Shown in pieces: positions 35,993 through 47,320 of a stretch of DNA of 64,000 nucleotides (position 1 is its first letter; the number at the start of each line of letters is the position of its first letter). Source of the stretch: Roseibium suaedae. Lineage in GTDB: Bacteria > Pseudomonadota > Alphaproteobacteria > Rhizobiales > Stappiaceae. The translations under genes and the position numbers were made by a program. Under the pieces are notes generated by a model that had not been told where the DNA came from, ran no database searches, and saw only the letters and a program-made list of their open reading frames with translations. The stretch lies in assembly GCF_900142725.1 (NCBI RefSeq), contig NZ_FRBW01000001.1, positions 248,001 to 312,000 on the forward strand, given 5' to 3'.

Positions 35993-36802
35993 ATGAGCGT
36001 TCAGAAAGCCGTCCGCCGGATCACGGTCCCCCAGATTGCTGCGCGCAAGGGCGGAGAGCCGATTGTCTCTCTGACGTCCTATCACTCGCACACAGCTGCA
36101 ATCGTGGACAAATATGCGGACTTCATTCTCGTCGGCGACAGCCTGGGCATGGTCATGCATGGCCTGGAGACCACGATCGGTGTGACGATCGACATGATGA
36201 TTGCCCATGGCAAGGCCGTCGTGCGCGGCACCGAGCGGGCGCTTGTAGTCGTTGACATGCCTTTCGGCAGCTATGAGGAAAGTCCCTCCGTTGCGTTCCG
36301 CAATGCGGCGCATATCATGAAGGAGACAGGCTGCGGTGCGGTGAAGCTGGAAGGCGGCAGCCGTATGGCCGAGACGATCCATTTCCTGACCGAGCGCGGC
36401 ATTCCGGTCATGGGTCACATTGGTCTGACCCCGCAGTCGGTTCATGTCATGGGCGGGTTCAAGACCCAGGGCCGGTCAGAGAACGATTGGGAGCATCACC
36501 TGAAGGATGCCCGTGACGTGGCAGAGGCAGGAGCGTTCAGCCTTGTGGTGGAAGGCATGGTCGAGCCGCTGGCGGCTGCCGTCACCAAGGAAGTCCACAT
36601 CCCGACCATCGGCATTGGCGCTTCTTCCGTCTGCGATGGGCAGATTCTCGTGCTGGAAGACATGCTGGGTCTCAACCCGAAGCCGCCGAAATTCGTCAAG
36701 GTCTATGGTTCGCTGGGCGAGCAGATCGAAGATGCCGTCAAGAACTATGCGGAAGAGGTCAAGAGCCGCGCCTTCCCGGGCGAGGGCCAGGTCTACCGCT
36801 GA
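35993..36802 (+). CDS. panB: 3-methyl-2-oxobutanoate hydroxymethyltransferase
   Basis: 269 residues; transfers hydroxymethyl from methylenetetrahydrofolate to 2-oxoisovalerate, giving ketopantoate. [28 protein letters not shown] (metal-binding Asp), [32 protein letters not shown] and [20 protein letters not shown] are the family segments. Start at 35993 is preceded by AAAGGAAA; a codon 78 bases upstream would overlap panC. Operon with panC. Confidence 0.96.
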   Translation: MSVQKAVRRITVPQIAARKGGEPIVSLTSYHSHTAAIVDKYADFILVGDSLGMVMHGLETTIGVTIDMMIAHGKAVVRGTERALVVVDMPFGSYEESPSVAFRNAAHIMKETGCGAVKLEGGSRMAETIHFLTERGIPVMGHIGLTPQSVHVMGGFKTQGRSENDWEHHLKDARDVAEAGAFSLVVEGMVEPLAAAVTKEVHIPTIGIGASSVCDGQILVLEDMLGLNPKPPKFVKVYGSLGEQIEDAVKNYAEEVKSRAFPGEGQVYR

Positions 36803-36874
36803 GCGGATCTTGCGGGCGGGGCTTGCCCCGTCCGGTCTTGTCTCGTCTGATCTGCGGCTCTGGCCGGGGAAGGG

Positions 36875-37678
36875 TCAGAGCCCGGGCGTGAATTCCCGGA
36901 TGGCCGGAAGGCGCATGGTCGGTGAAATGGCGTTGGCCGTATCCCGCAGCGCCGGGAGGATCTCCTTCAGGAGCCGCTCCTCGTCGTAGTGATGCGCGGA
37001 AACAGAACACTGGATGGCGGCAATGGATCTGCCATCCGGACCGATGATCGGAGCTGCAATGGCAAGCTCGCCGATGATCATCTGACTGGTGGCAATCGCG
37101 TAGCCATCACGGGCGGCCTGTTCGACGGCCCTGCCCAGCTCTTCCCGGTCCAGAACTGTATGCGGCGTGAAGGCGCGCAGGGACCAGGTCTCGACAATCC
37201 GCTTACGCTCTTCTTCCGGGCAGGTTGCAATCATGACGCGGCCGCTTGTCGTCATAAGGGCTGGCAGTTTTCGCCCGACAACAGTTGCCGCAAAATGCGT
37301 CCGCTTGCAGGGCAGGCGGTTGATATAGATGATGTGATCTCCGGACAATTCCGCCAGATTGACCGTCTCGCCGAGCTGCTGCGACAGTTCGATCAGCTTG
37401 GGCAATGTGCGGCCGACAATGGGATCAGCCCAGTAATAGGCGAAGGCAAGCTCGAGCCAGGCATGTGAAGGCCTGTAGCGGCGGGTCACCGGATCCTTGT
37501 CCAGCATGCCTTCCACATGAAGGGTGTTCGCAAGCCGCTGGGTTGCGCTTTTATCCAGTCCCGTCCGCTCGACCAGATCCATCAGGGAAAGATCGGTGTG
37601 CTGATCATCAAAAGCCCTTAGTATCTTCAGGCCTTTTGCAAGGGAACTGACAAAGAGTGTGTTTTGCTTCGCATTCAT
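36875..37678 (-). CDS. IclR family transcriptional regulator
   Basis: 267 residues from the ATG at 37678 (MNAKQNTLFVSSLAKGL); a TTG seven codons earlier is the only upstream alternative. N-terminal winged helix (LRAFDDQHTDLSLMDLVERTGLDKSATQRLANTLHVEGML) and C-terminal IclR effector domain (HFAATVVGRKLPALMTTSGRVMIA, AIAAPIIGPDGRSIAAIQCSV). Divergent from the peptide-transporter operon, with AATACT/AGTATT half-sites in the gap. It is the likely regulator of that operon, and its ligand is probably a peptide-derived acid. Confidence 0.9.
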   Translation of the reverse strand: MNAKQNTLFVSSLAKGLKILRAFDDQHTDLSLMDLVERTGLDKSATQRLANTLHVEGMLDKDPVTRRYRPSHAWLELAFAYYWADPIVGRTLPKLIELSQQLGETVNLAELSGDHIIYINRLPCKRTHFAATVVGRKLPALMTTSGRVMIATCPEEERKRIVETWSLRAFTPHTVLDREELGRAVEQAARDGYAIATSQMIIGELAIAAPIIGPDGRSIAAIQCSVSAHHYDEERLLKEILPALRDTANAISPTMRLPAIREFTPGL

Positions 37679-37758
37679 GCACGCCGCTTCCCTGAGCAAA
37701 TTTTTGAATCGAGGCTTGACGAACCTGACTGATCCTAGAATATTTCCAAAATAAAAAA

Positions 37759-37785
37759 AATACTAAGTATTAAAATATAATACTT
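37759..37785. promoter_or_regulatory. Overlapping palindromes in the IclR-transporter gap (candidate operator)
   Basis: AATACT-A-AGTATT (37759-37771) overlaps AAGTATT-AAAATAT-AATACTT (37765-37785). So the half-site AATACT, its inverse AGTATT and a second AATACT occur within 27 bases of AT-rich DNA. TTGACG...GAATAT with a 16-base spacer lies just upstream at about 37717-37744 as a possible promoter of the transporter operon. Confidence 0.6.
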
Positions 37786-37837
37786 TCAGAGCAGCAGAAG
37801 CATGTCGTCCGTGCATGCCAACACAAGGAACAGGGGA

Positions 37838-39355
37838 ATGAAGGGATCTTTTCTGAAGACCACCATTGCAGCAACGGCACTTCTGGCCGCCGCTGGCTCC
37901 GCTTGGGCCGACAAGGCCAATGACACCCTGAATGTCGCTTTCACGAAAGAGCTGGAGAACGTCGACAGCTATTTCAACTCGGCACGTGAAGGCGTGGTTC
38001 TGATGCGGGCTATCTGGGATGGCCTGATCTATCGTGATCCGGCGACCAATGAATACAAGGGCAACCTTGCAGAGTCCTGGACCTGGATCGACGATACGAC
38101 ACTTGAATTCAAGCTCCGCCAGGGCGTGAAGTTCCACAACGGTGAAGCCTTCAACGCAGACGACGTGGTCTACACGGTTAATTTCGTCGCGAAGGAAGAA
38201 AACGGCGTAAAGACCCAGCGGAACGTCAACTGGATGAAGTCCGCCGAGAAGATCGACGATTACACCGTCCGCATCTATCTCAAGGAAAAGTTCCCGGCAG
38301 CCATCGAATATCTCTCTGGTCCGGTCGCGATCTATCCGAACGAATATTACGCCGAAGTCGGTCCGTCCGGCATGGGCCTGAAGCCGGTTGGTACCGGCCC
38401 GTACAAGGTCACCGAAGTGGTGCCTGGCCAGCACTTCGTGCTTGAGCGCAACGAAGACTATTTCGACGGACCAAAGGGCAAGCCGGCAATTGGCAAGGTT
38501 GATATCCGCACCATCCCGGACGTGAACACCCAGATGGCTGAACTCTTCAGCGGCACGCTGGATCTGATCTGGCAGGTGCCTGCCGATCTGTCCGAGCGTC
38601 TGTCCAGCATGGAACAGTTCACCGTCGCCAACGAATCCACCATGCGCGTCGGTTACCTCGCCATGGATGCCGCTGGCCGTACCGGTGCCGATACGCCCTT
38701 CACCAAGTTGAAAGTGCGTCAGGCCGTCAACTACGCCATCGACCGCAAGACCCTCGTCAGCGCACTGCTTCAGGGCAAGAGCCAGGTCATCTGGACCGCT
38801 TGCTTCCCGAGCCAGTTCGGCTGCGAACAGGATGTGGCGCATTACGACTACGATCCGGAAAAGGCCAAGCAGCTTCTGGCTGAAGCCGGTTATCCGGACG
38901 GGTTCTCGACCGAATTCTACGTTTATCGTGACCGTGAATACGGCGAAGCCATTGCGCTTTACCTGAATGCTGTCGGCATCAAGACTGATTTCAAGATGCT
39001 GCAGTACTCCGCGCTTCGTGAGCTCAACATGAAGGGCGAAGTGCCGATCTCCTTCCAGACCTGGGGCAGCTATTCCATCAACGATGCGTCTGCCATGGTC
39101 AGCCAGTACTTCAAGCACGGTTCCCTGGACGATGCCCGTGATGATCAGGTTCTGGCGGATCTGAACGTTGCCGACAGCGCAACCGACCCGGAAGTCCGCA
39201 AGGAACACTACAGCAAGGCTCTGAAGCGCATTGCGGATGAAGCTTTCTGGGCTCCGATGTTCTCCTACAACACGAACTACGTGTTCACGAAGGAAGTGTC
39301 CTACACGCCGACGGCGGATGAGGTCCTTCGCTTCGCGACCATGACCTGGAACTAA
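37838..39355 (+). CDS. ABC transporter substrate-binding protein, peptide family 5 (DppA/OppA-like)
   Basis: 505 residues, signal peptide about 1-24 (KGSFLKTTIAATALLAAAGSAWA, cleaved before DKANDT). Family-5 binding protein: LEFKLRQGVKFHNGEAFNADDVVYTV near the N-terminus, VGTGPYKVTEVVPGQHFVLERNEDYF, and RQAVNYAIDRKTLV. Binds short peptides or related compounds in the periplasm. ATG at 37838 has AGGGGA before it. Heads the operon of two permeases, two ATPases, a gamma-glutamyltransferase-family enzyme and an M20 peptidase. Confidence 0.9.
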   Translation: MKGSFLKTTIAATALLAAAGSAWADKANDTLNVAFTKELENVDSYFNSAREGVVLMRAIWDGLIYRDPATNEYKGNLAESWTWIDDTTLEFKLRQGVKFHNGEAFNADDVVYTVNFVAKEENGVKTQRNVNWMKSAEKIDDYTVRIYLKEKFPAAIEYLSGPVAIYPNEYYAEVGPSGMGLKPVGTGPYKVTEVVPGQHFVLERNEDYFDGPKGKPAIGKVDIRTIPDVNTQMAELFSGTLDLIWQVPADLSERLSSMEQFTVANESTMRVGYLAMDAAGRTGADTPFTKLKVRQAVNYAIDRKTLVSALLQGKSQVIWTACFPSQFGCEQDVAHYDYDPEKAKQLLAEAGYPDGFSTEFYVYRDREYGEAIALYLNAVGIKTDFKMLQYSALRELNMKGEVPISFQTWGSYSINDASAMVSQYFKHGSLDDARDDQVLADLNVADSATDPEVRKEHYSKALKRIADEAFWAPMFSYNTNYVFTKEVSYTPTADEVLRFATMTWN

Positions 39356-39363
39356 CAGGCTCG

Positions 39364-39390
39364 ATCGGGCGGCGCATGCCGCCGCCCGAT
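39364..39390 (+). terminator. Stem-loop after the peptide-binding protein gene
   Basis: ATCGGGCGGC (39364-39373), loop, GCCGCCCGAT (39381-39390), then TTAG. As after ugpB, a GC-rich stem follows the binding-protein gene and precedes the permeases, consistent with differential mRNA stability. Confidence 0.65.
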
Positions 39391-39464
39391 TTAGTTTAGG
39401 TTTCAACTGGCCGCCATGCGGCCAGACAGAGCACTATTGCCCGAATTTCCCTGGAGTAGTCGCC

Positions 39465-40382
39465 GTGCTGCAGTTCATCCTGAAGCGGCTCATGCTGGCC
39501 GCCATCGTCGCGTTGACGGTATCTTTTATCAGCTTCAGCCTCATGTTCCTGTCCGGTGACCCCGCAGCCGCTCTGGCTGGGGAAACGGCCAGTGGTGAGG
39601 ATATTGAAGCGATCCGGACCCTCTACGGGTTCGACCGTCCAATGCTGGTGCAATATTGGGAGTGGCTCGGTTCCGCTCTGACCGGTGATCTTGGGCAGAG
39701 CTACTATTTCAAGCTCCCGGTCGCGTCCCTGATTGCTGACCGTCTCGGGGTGACGATGACACTCGGCCTATGCGGGATTACCTTCGCATTGCTGACGGCC
39801 GTTCCGCTTGGGGTGGCTGCCGCCATCCGCCCGAACTCCTTCATCGACCGCCTTTCTCTATTCATGTCCGTGGCAGGGCAGGCGATGCCGAGTTTCTGGT
39901 TCGGTCTCATCCTGATCGTTGTGTTCTCCATCAAGTTCGGCATGCTTCCGCCTTCGGGGGCAAGCACCTGGAAGCACTTCATCATGCCGACCATCGTGCT
40001 TGGCTATTACGCCATGCCTGCGATCATGCGTCTGACTCGTGCCGGGATGCTGGATGTTCTGTCGTCCGACTACATCCGGACCGCGCGGGCGAAAGGCGCT
40101 TCCGAAGTCAGGGTGCTGTTCAAGCATGGTCTGCGCAACGCCATCATTCCGGTGGTGTCGCTGGCAGCTGTCCAGATGGGCTTCATGCTGGGTGGCTCGA
40201 TCGTCGTTGAATCGATCTTCGCGCTCCATGGCGCCGGCTTCCTGGCCTGGGAAAGCATTGGCCGGAACGACCTGCCGACCGTGCAGGCGCTTATTCTGGT
40301 TTTCGCGATGTTCTACATCGTCTTCACCTTCCTGGCAGACGTTCTGAATGCCTGGCTCGACCCCCGTATGCGGAGCAGCTGA
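39465..40382 (+). CDS. Peptide ABC transporter permease (DppB-like)
   Basis: 305 residues, six helices. LQFILKRLMLAAIVALTVSFISFSLMFLSGDP is the standard DppB/OppB N-terminus. The coupling loop is DYIRTARAKGASEVRVLFKHGLRNAIIPVV and the C-terminus ends in NAWLDPRMRSS. Forms the channel with the next permease. The gene begins about 110 bases after the binding-protein stop and ends one base before the next start. Confidence 0.92.
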   Translation: MLQFILKRLMLAAIVALTVSFISFSLMFLSGDPAAALAGETASGEDIEAIRTLYGFDRPMLVQYWEWLGSALTGDLGQSYYFKLPVASLIADRLGVTMTLGLCGITFALLTAVPLGVAAAIRPNSFIDRLSLFMSVAGQAMPSFWFGLILIVVFSIKFGMLPPSGASTWKHFIMPTIVLGYYAMPAIMRLTRAGMLDVLSSDYIRTARAKGASEVRVLFKHGLRNAIIPVVSLAAVQMGFMLGGSIVVESIFALHGAGFLAWESIGRNDLPTVQALILVFAMFYIVFTFLADVLNAWLDPRMRSS

Positions 40383-40383
40383 G

Positions 40384-41286
40384 ATGACAGATATGAACGC
40401 AAACGATCCCCTTCTGCAGGAAGTCTCCGGACCGTCCCCGCGCCAGATCCTTTTCCGCCGCGTCGTCACGCACAATGGTCTGATGTTTGGTCTCGTGGTT
40501 GTGGCCCTTCTGGCGCTGGTTGCGATCTTCGCGCCGCTGCTGGCGCCTCATGATCCCTACAGCCAGAACCTCCTGATGCGCATGAAGCCGCCGGTTTTCC
40601 TTGGTGGCACCTGGGAATACCCGCTGGGCACCGATCACCTTGGCCGTGACTATCTCTCCCGCTTGATCTATGGCGCACGGGTCTCCCTGATGATCGGCGC
40701 GATCGCAGCTCTGATTTCGGGCCTGATCGGGACAGCTCTCGGCGTCAGTGCCGGCTATTTTGGCGGCCGGGTTGATGCTGCCGTAACCTTCCTGATCAAC
40801 GTGCGTCTGGCCCTGCCGGTGGTTCTCGTGGCTCTGGCCGTCGTTGCTGTCATGGGCGGCTCGCTGGAGATCGTGATCATGGTGCTGGGGCTCTTGCTCT
40901 GGGACCGGTTCGCGGTCGTCATGCGCTCCTCCACCCTGCAGATCCGGCGCAGGGAATATGTCGCTGCGGCCCAGGCCATCGGCGCCTCGACGCCGCGGGT
41001 GATCCTTTCCGAGATCATGCCGAACATCGTCAACAACCTGATCGTCGTTGTCACCCTCGAAATGGCCCATGCGATCCTGCTGGAAGCTGCCCTTTCGTTC
41101 CTGGGTGTCGGCGTGCAGCCGCCGACACCGAGCTGGGGCCTGATGGTGAGCGAAGGCAAGAAGATGATGCTCTTTGATGCCTGGCTGGTTCTCATTCCCG
41201 GCGCGGTGCTGTTCGTGCTCGTGCTGGCGATCAATCTGATGGGTGATGGTCTGCGTGACGTCACAGCCCCGGAAAACAGGAGCTGA
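40384..41286 (+). CDS. Peptide ABC transporter permease (DppC-like)
   Basis: 300 residues, six helices after a cytoplasmic N-terminus. FAPLLAPHDPYSQNLL and LGTDHLGRDYLSRLIYGARVSL are typical of DppC/OppC. The EAA loop is REYVAAAQAIGASTPRVILSEIMPNIVNNLIV. The ATG at 40384 follows the previous stop directly; an in-frame ATG nine bases in is an alternative. Three bases separate it from the next ATPase gene. Confidence 0.92.
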   Translation: MTDMNANDPLLQEVSGPSPRQILFRRVVTHNGLMFGLVVVALLALVAIFAPLLAPHDPYSQNLLMRMKPPVFLGGTWEYPLGTDHLGRDYLSRLIYGARVSLMIGAIAALISGLIGTALGVSAGYFGGRVDAAVTFLINVRLALPVVLVALAVVAVMGGSLEIVIMVLGLLLWDRFAVVMRSSTLQIRRREYVAAAQAIGASTPRVILSEIMPNIVNNLIVVVTLEMAHAILLEAALSFLGVGVQPPTPSWGLMVSEGKKMMLFDAWLVLIPGAVLFVLVLAINLMGDGLRDVTAPENRS

Positions 41287-41289
41287 TCC

Positions 41290-42281
<992 letters not shown>

Positions 42282-42285
<4 letters not shown>

Positions 42286-43274
42286 CAGACAAACCTGTTC
42301 TGGAGCTTGAAGGCGTTACCAAGACCTATCGGGTCAAGCAGGGCCTTTTCGGCGGTGTGAAGCCTCTTACGGCCGTCAACAATGTCTCCCTTTCCTTGCA
42401 GAAGGGCGACGTGCTGGGCCTCGTCGGTGAATCCGGCTGCGGCAAGTCGACCATGGCCAAGATCCTGCTCGGTCTCGAACAGCCGACAGCCGGCCGCGTG
42501 CTGGTGGATGGCGAAGAGATTGGCGCTCATGACCGTCTGGCTCTTGCACGACGTATTCAGCCAATCTTTCAGGATCCCTATTCCTCGCTTAATCCGCGCA
42601 AGTCCATTGCGGACGTGATTTCCCTTCCGCTTGTGGTTCACAAGATCGGTGATCACGCCAGCCGCATGAAGCAGGTGCGGGAGATGCTGGATGTGGTGGG
42701 GCTTCCGTCCCGCGTGATGAATTCCTATCCGAGCCAGATGTCCGGTGGCCAGCGTCAGCGCGTTGCGATCGCCCGTGCCCTGATCATGAAGCCGGAAATC
42801 GTCATCTGCGATGAGCCGACCTCCGCTCTGGACGTGTCGGTACAGAGCCAGATCCTCAATCTTCTGGGGGACCTGCGCCGTGAGTTCGGTCTCACCTATC
42901 TCTTCATCAGCCACAATCTGGCGGTGGTGGAACATCTGGCAACCCGTGTTGCCGTGATGTATCTCGGCCAGATCGTGGAAGAGACCGATGTGGCCAGCCT
43001 CTTCGACAATCCGCGTCATCCCTATACCAAGGCGCTGCTCAAGTCGGTGCTGACGCCGGAACCCGGCCTTGGCGTTCCGGACACCCAGCTCGGCATGGCC
43101 TATCCGAATCCGATTGCGCCGCCGCCGGGCTGTCACTTCCATCCGCGCTGCCCCTTGCGCGGTGAGCCGTGCTTCACCAAGGCCCCACGCCAGATTCCGA
43201 TCCCGGGCGGCCATGTGGAGTGCCACCTGCACGACCCGGACATTGAAATGTCCGATCAGGTTCACGCGGCATGA
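42282..43274 (+). CDS. Peptide ABC transporter ATP-binding protein (DppF-like)
   Basis: 330 residues. Walker A VGESGCGKSTMAKIL, Q-loop IFQDPYSSLNPR, signature [16 protein letters not shown], Walker B EIVICDEPTSALDVSVQ, H-loop FISHNLAVVEHL, and the C-terminal HPRCPLRGEPCFT cysteine segment. The partner of the preceding ATPase; they form a heterodimer on the two permeases. Its end overlaps the next gene by four bases. Confidence 0.93.
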
Positions 43275-44881
43275 GCGGTGGAGACATGGCTGAGATAGCA
43301 CTTTCCGGAACGCAGAGCGTCCGCAAGACCGTCATCGAGACACCCTATGGTGTGGTGGCCGCCCAAAATGGCCTGGCGGCCCGCGCGGGGGCGGAAGTCC
43401 TGGCAGCCGGCGGCGATGCCGTCGATGCTGCGGTGGCGACGTCCTTTGCCATCGGCGTGGTCGAACCCTGGATGAGCGGACCGACAGCGGGTGGGGCGAT
43501 GATGCTCTGGCGGGCCGAAGAAGGCCGCGCCTATGCTCTGAACCACGGCATGAAGTCCCCCGCGGCCCTTGATCCGGCCGACTATCCGCTCAGCGGAGCC
43601 GGCAAGGCGGGCGATCTTTTCCCCTGGGAACAGGTGGTGGATGACCGCAATGTCTTCGGCGCGACGGCTGTCGCCATTCCAGGCACGGTCGATGGCCTCG
43701 GCCAGGTGCATGCGAAATTCGGCAAGATGCCTTGGGCCGATCTTCTGGCTCCAGCCATCAGGCACGCCAGGGAAGGCCTTCTGGTCGACTGGTATGCTGC
43801 GCTGATCATTGCCTCCAGCACACGGGCGCTTGCTGTCGATCCCGATGCTGCAGCGCTTTTCCTTGAGGACGGTCAGTGGCCGACCATTTCCGGCTGGACG
43901 GCCCTTGCGGAAAAGCGGCTCGATCAGTCGCGCATGGCGGCAACGCTGGAGCAGATCGCCCGCAACGGTGCCCGAGAGCTCTATGACGGTGAGGTCGGCG
44001 CTGCCATGGTTGCCGACATGCGCGCCAAGGGCAGCGTGATGAGCCGCGACGATCTGGTGGCCTATCGGGCCGAGCTCATGGAAGCCTTGAGCTTCGACTA
44101 TCGCGATGCAAGGCTCCATGCGGTTCCCGGTCTCACGGCTGGCCCGACCTTCAAGACCACCTTCGAGGCACTTGCTCAAAGCCGGTTTGGTGATGCGCCG
44201 GATGCTGACACTTATCTCGCTTATGCGGACGCTCTGAAGGCGGCCTATGAAAAGCGGCTGTCGACCATGGGCGATGAGAACGAAAGCCCCGAAACCCCTG
44301 CCTGCACGACGCATTTCTCGGTCGTCGACCGCAAGGGCAACATGGTGGCACAGACCCAGACGCTTCTGTCGATCTTTGGCTCTCGTGTGGTTTCGCCGTC
44401 CACGGGCTTGCTGATGAACAACGGCCTTATGTGGTTCGACCCGGTCCAGGGGCGTCCCAATTCCCTCGGGCCCTCGAAGCGGTGCCTTATGAATGTCTGC
44501 CCGGTCATCGGCGAAAAGGGCCAGACCCGTATTGCCTTCGGCGCATCGGGTGGCCGGAAGATTGTCTCCGCCGTGAGCCAGATGTCGTCCTTCGCGCTCG
44601 ACTTCGACATGGGCGTGGAAGACGTCTTCCATCAGCCGCGGATCGACAGCTCCGGTGGCGCGTTCATCGTTGCGGATGACAAGCTTCCATCCGCTGTGAT
44701 TGACGCCCTTGCCACACGGCATGAAGTGCACCGCACACGCAGAACCGTATTTCCTTATGCCTTTGCCTGTCCGGCAGGGGTGATGCGCCGGGGTGAGCTC
44801 AACTCCGGCTGCACCGAAATCATGTCGCCCTGGGGCGATGCCATCTCTGAAGCAGATATTCAGGACACCCAAAAGCCATGA
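43271..44881 (+). CDS. Gamma-glutamyltransferase family protein
   Basis: 536 residues of the N-terminal-nucleophile hydrolase family. It begins with [39 protein letters not shown], the glutathione hydrolase motif. The self-cleavage Thr is in CTTHFSVVD (probably Thr346); the mature small subunit would begin there. No signal peptide is seen, so it likely acts in the cytoplasm on imported substrate, unlike periplasmic Ggt. Members act on gamma-glutamyl peptides, cephalosporin precursors or related amides. Four-base overlaps on both sides tie it to the transporter and the peptidase. Confidence 0.88.
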   Translation: MSGGDMAEIALSGTQSVRKTVIETPYGVVAAQNGLAARAGAEVLAAGGDAVDAAVATSFAIGVVEPWMSGPTAGGAMMLWRAEEGRAYALNHGMKSPAALDPADYPLSGAGKAGDLFPWEQVVDDRNVFGATAVAIPGTVDGLGQVHAKFGKMPWADLLAPAIRHAREGLLVDWYAALIIASSTRALAVDPDAAALFLEDGQWPTISGWTALAEKRLDQSRMAATLEQIARNGARELYDGEVGAAMVADMRAKGSVMSRDDLVAYRAELMEALSFDYRDARLHAVPGLTAGPTFKTTFEALAQSRFGDAPDADTYLAYADALKAAYEKRLSTMGDENESPETPACTTHFSVVDRKGNMVAQTQTLLSIFGSRVVSPSTGLLMNNGLMWFDPVQGRPNSLGPSKRCLMNVCPVIGEKGQTRIAFGASGGRKIVSAVSQMSSFALDFDMGVEDVFHQPRIDSSGGAFIVADDKLPSAVIDALATRHEVHRTRRTVFPYAFACPAGVMRRGELNSGCTEIMSPWGDAISEADIQDTQKP

Positions 44882-46266
44882 CACGCGACGCAGCGATCGA
44901 ACACGTCTCCACTTACTTTGACGAAGGCAGCTTTGTCAGCGATCTGGCTGGTCTGGTCGCCTTCGAGACAGAAAGCCAGAACCCGGTTCAGCAGCCGGAG
45001 CTCTACCGCTATCTGAAGGAAGCCATGCAGCCCCGGTTCGAGGCCGCCGGCTTTACCTGCGAGATCTATGATAATCCGAACCCGACCGGCGGACCGCTGC
45101 TGATCGCCGAGCGCCACGAAGGAGACGGCCTGCCGACGGTTCTCACCTATGGCCATGGCGACGTCATTCGCGCCCAGACCGACCAGTGGCGCGAAGGTCT
45201 GCATCCGTTCAAGCTGGTGGAAGACGGCGACAAGCTCTATGGCCGTGGCACGGCAGACAACAAGGGCCAGCACCTGATCAACCTGGCGGCTCTGGAAGCG
45301 GTGATCGCGGCCCGCGGCAAGCTTGGCTTCAACAGCCGCTTCATTGTGGAAATGAGCGAGGAAGTCGGCTCGTCCGGCCTGGCTGAGTTCTTCGAGGCCC
45401 AAAAGGAAAAACTGACCGCGGATGTGCTGATCGCCTCCGATGGTCCGCGTCTGCAGCCGGACCGGCCGACCATGTTCATGGGCTCGCGCGGCGGCATCAC
45501 CTTTGATCTGGTCGTGGACCTTCGGGAAGGTGCCCATCACTCCGGCAACTGGGGCGGGCTTCTGGCTGATCCGGCCATGATCCTGGTTCAGGCGCTTTCC
45601 ACCATCACCGACGCCAGGGGCCAGCTGAAGATCCCGGAATGGCGCCCGACCAGCCTGACCCCGGCGATCCGCGAAGCGCTGGATGGCCTGCCGATCGAAA
45701 GTGAAGCCGGACCGGAGATCGACATGCACTGGGGCGAGGAAAGCCTGACCCCGGCCGAGCGGGCATATGGCTGGAACAGCTTTGCCATTCTCGCCATGAC
45801 GAGCGGCGTGCCGGAGGCTCCGGTCAATGCAATTTCCGCAAAGGCACGGGCTGCCTGCCAGCTGCGCTATGTGGTCGGCACCGATGCGGAAGCCGTTCTG
45901 CCTTCCCTGCGCCGCCATCTAGACGAGCATGGCTTTGAAAAGGTTCAGATCGTTCCCCATGAGCGCGGCTTCTTCCGGGCGACCCGCCTGGATCCGGATC
46001 ATCCCTGGGTGACCTATGTGAAGGATTCGCTGACGCGCACGGGCGGCCGTGAGCCGCATGTTCTGCCGAACCTTGCCGGGTCTCTGCCCAATGACAGCTT
46101 CACCGACATTCTCGGCCTGCCGACCGTCTGGGTGCCCCATTCCTATCGTGCCTGTTCCCAGCACGCACCGAATGAGCACGCGCTGAAGTCCCTGAGCCGG
46201 GACGCCCTGCGCCTGATGGCCGGTCTCTTCTGGGATATTGGCGAAGGCGATTGCCCGCGCCGCTGA
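44878..46266 (+). CDS. M20 family metallopeptidase
   Basis: 462 residues. The metal-binding pattern is clear: LTYGHGDVI (His, Asp), [11 protein letters not shown] (bridging Asp), [11 protein letters not shown] (Glu pair) and a late His in [16 protein letters not shown] dimerisation lid domain is inserted at about 190-330. Such enzymes hydrolyse dipeptides, N-acyl amino acids or carbamoyl compounds with one or two zinc ions. Last gene of the operon; translational overlap with the preceding gene suggests sequential breakdown of one imported peptide. Confidence 0.9.
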   Translation: MTRDAAIEHVSTYFDEGSFVSDLAGLVAFETESQNPVQQPELYRYLKEAMQPRFEAAGFTCEIYDNPNPTGGPLLIAERHEGDGLPTVLTYGHGDVIRAQTDQWREGLHPFKLVEDGDKLYGRGTADNKGQHLINLAALEAVIAARGKLGFNSRFIVEMSEEVGSSGLAEFFEAQKEKLTADVLIASDGPRLQPDRPTMFMGSRGGITFDLVVDLREGAHHSGNWGGLLADPAMILVQALSTITDARGQLKIPEWRPTSLTPAIREALDGLPIESEAGPEIDMHWGEESLTPAERAYGWNSFAILAMTSGVPEAPVNAISAKARAACQLRYVVGTDAEAVLPSLRRHLDEHGFEKVQIVPHERGFFRATRLDPDHPWVTYVKDSLTRTGGREPHVLPNLAGSLPNDSFTDILGLPTVWVPHSYRACSQHAPNEHALKSLSRDALRLMAGLFWDIGEGDCPRR

Positions 46267-46412
46267 CCACTCAGGTCCGGGAGCCGGGTCTTGGCCCGCT
46301 CCCGGAACCATGTCTATGGTGGCGATGCCCCCTGTCCGTCGCCAAAGGGTCATGAGCCTGCGCTATGTCTTTCGGCAGACTGGACTTTCTGTCCCTGCCA
46401 GAGGAGCCCTCC

Positions 46413-47198
46413 ATGACCGCAGATCTTGCTTCCCCGACAGACAGTCCCGAGATGCTGCACAAGCGTGCCATGGATGCGCTGACCGGCGGTGGCGCAGGGA
46501 CGGGGCGGCCCGGATCGATTACCGGGGCCGGTGATGGCGGCAAGTTCACGCCGGATGGCACCGTACTGCCCTGGCCCGGCAACACCTTCATTTTTCACAT
46601 CGACAAGGCATCGCCCGCCTATTCGGCCCTGTGCCGGATCCAGGACGCGCTGATGGCGCAGCCTTTTGCAGATCATTTCACCTATCTGCCGCAGCCCAGC
46701 TTTCACATGACCGTCTTCAGCGGCGTTGGCGGCGAACCGCTCGATCCGGAAGACTGGCCTGAAAGGCTGGAGCGGGGTCTGCCGCTGGAGGACGTCACCC
46801 GGCTCTTCATCGAGCGCCTGGAAGGATTGACCGCTCCTTCGGGTCTGCGCATCAGTCTGGCGCATCTTCATGGCGGCTATTCCATGATGGTGCGTCCGGA
46901 CGGGGAAGAGGTCGAAGAGTGCTTGCGCCGCTTCCGCAATCAGTTGCGCGATGCGTTGGGCTTCTCCCGCCCGAACCATGACACTTACCGCTTCCACGTG
47001 ACACTGGCCTATCGCACCCGGTTCATGGAGGCAGAACAGGCGGAAGAAGTCATCCGCATCTGCCACCAGATCTTCGCTCCGCACCGCGAAGCCTTGTCCG
47101 GCATCCGGCTGGGCCCGGCCGAATTCTGCGAATTCGGGAACATGTATGAGTTCAAGCCAAAGGCATTGCTCAGCGAAGGCGGCTTGATCCGGCTTTGA
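46413..47198 (+). CDS. DUF1868 protein, 2H phosphoesterase-like
   Basis: 261 residues. Two HxT-type motifs, SFHMTVFSGV near residue 95 and YRFHVTLAYR near residue 192, are spaced as in 2H phosphoesterases (LigT/cyclic phosphodiesterase fold). These act on cyclic phosphate ends of RNA or nucleotides, so this is inferred as a possible RNA/nucleotide phosphoesterase. ATG at 46413 with GAGGAG upstream; 16 extra codons upstream are open but unsupported. It is the last gene of normal host composition before the island. Confidence 0.75.
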   Translation: MTADLASPTDSPEMLHKRAMDALTGGGAGTGRPGSITGAGDGGKFTPDGTVLPWPGNTFIFHIDKASPAYSALCRIQDALMAQPFADHFTYLPQPSFHMTVFSGVGGEPLDPEDWPERLERGLPLEDVTRLFIERLEGLTAPSGLRISLAHLHGGYSMMVRPDGEEVEECLRRFRNQLRDALGFSRPNHDTYRFHVTLAYRTRFMEAEQAEEVIRICHQIFAPHREALSGIRLGPAEFCEFGNMYEFKPKALLSEGGLIRL

Positions 47199-47320
47199 GG
47201 GATCGCAATCGAGCTGCAAATCGTCTCAGAAATATGAATCAGTCAGAAAAGTCGAAGTTCAAATCCAAAAAAATGATCAGGATTACTCTTTTGATCGGGA
47301 ATAATAATCTATGTTTCTGC

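Noticed and set aside
36817-36830. Short stem-loop after panB as a terminator
   Set aside because: Six-bp stem with two-base loop and no T-run; too weak to call.
37763-39406. 547-codon antisense frame across the peptide-binding protein
   Set aside because: High-GC shadow frame; the sense frame has a signal peptide and family motifs.
43262-44884. 540-codon antisense frame across the glutamyltransferase-family gene
   Set aside because: Same reason; the sense gene is coupled by ATGA overlaps to both neighbours.
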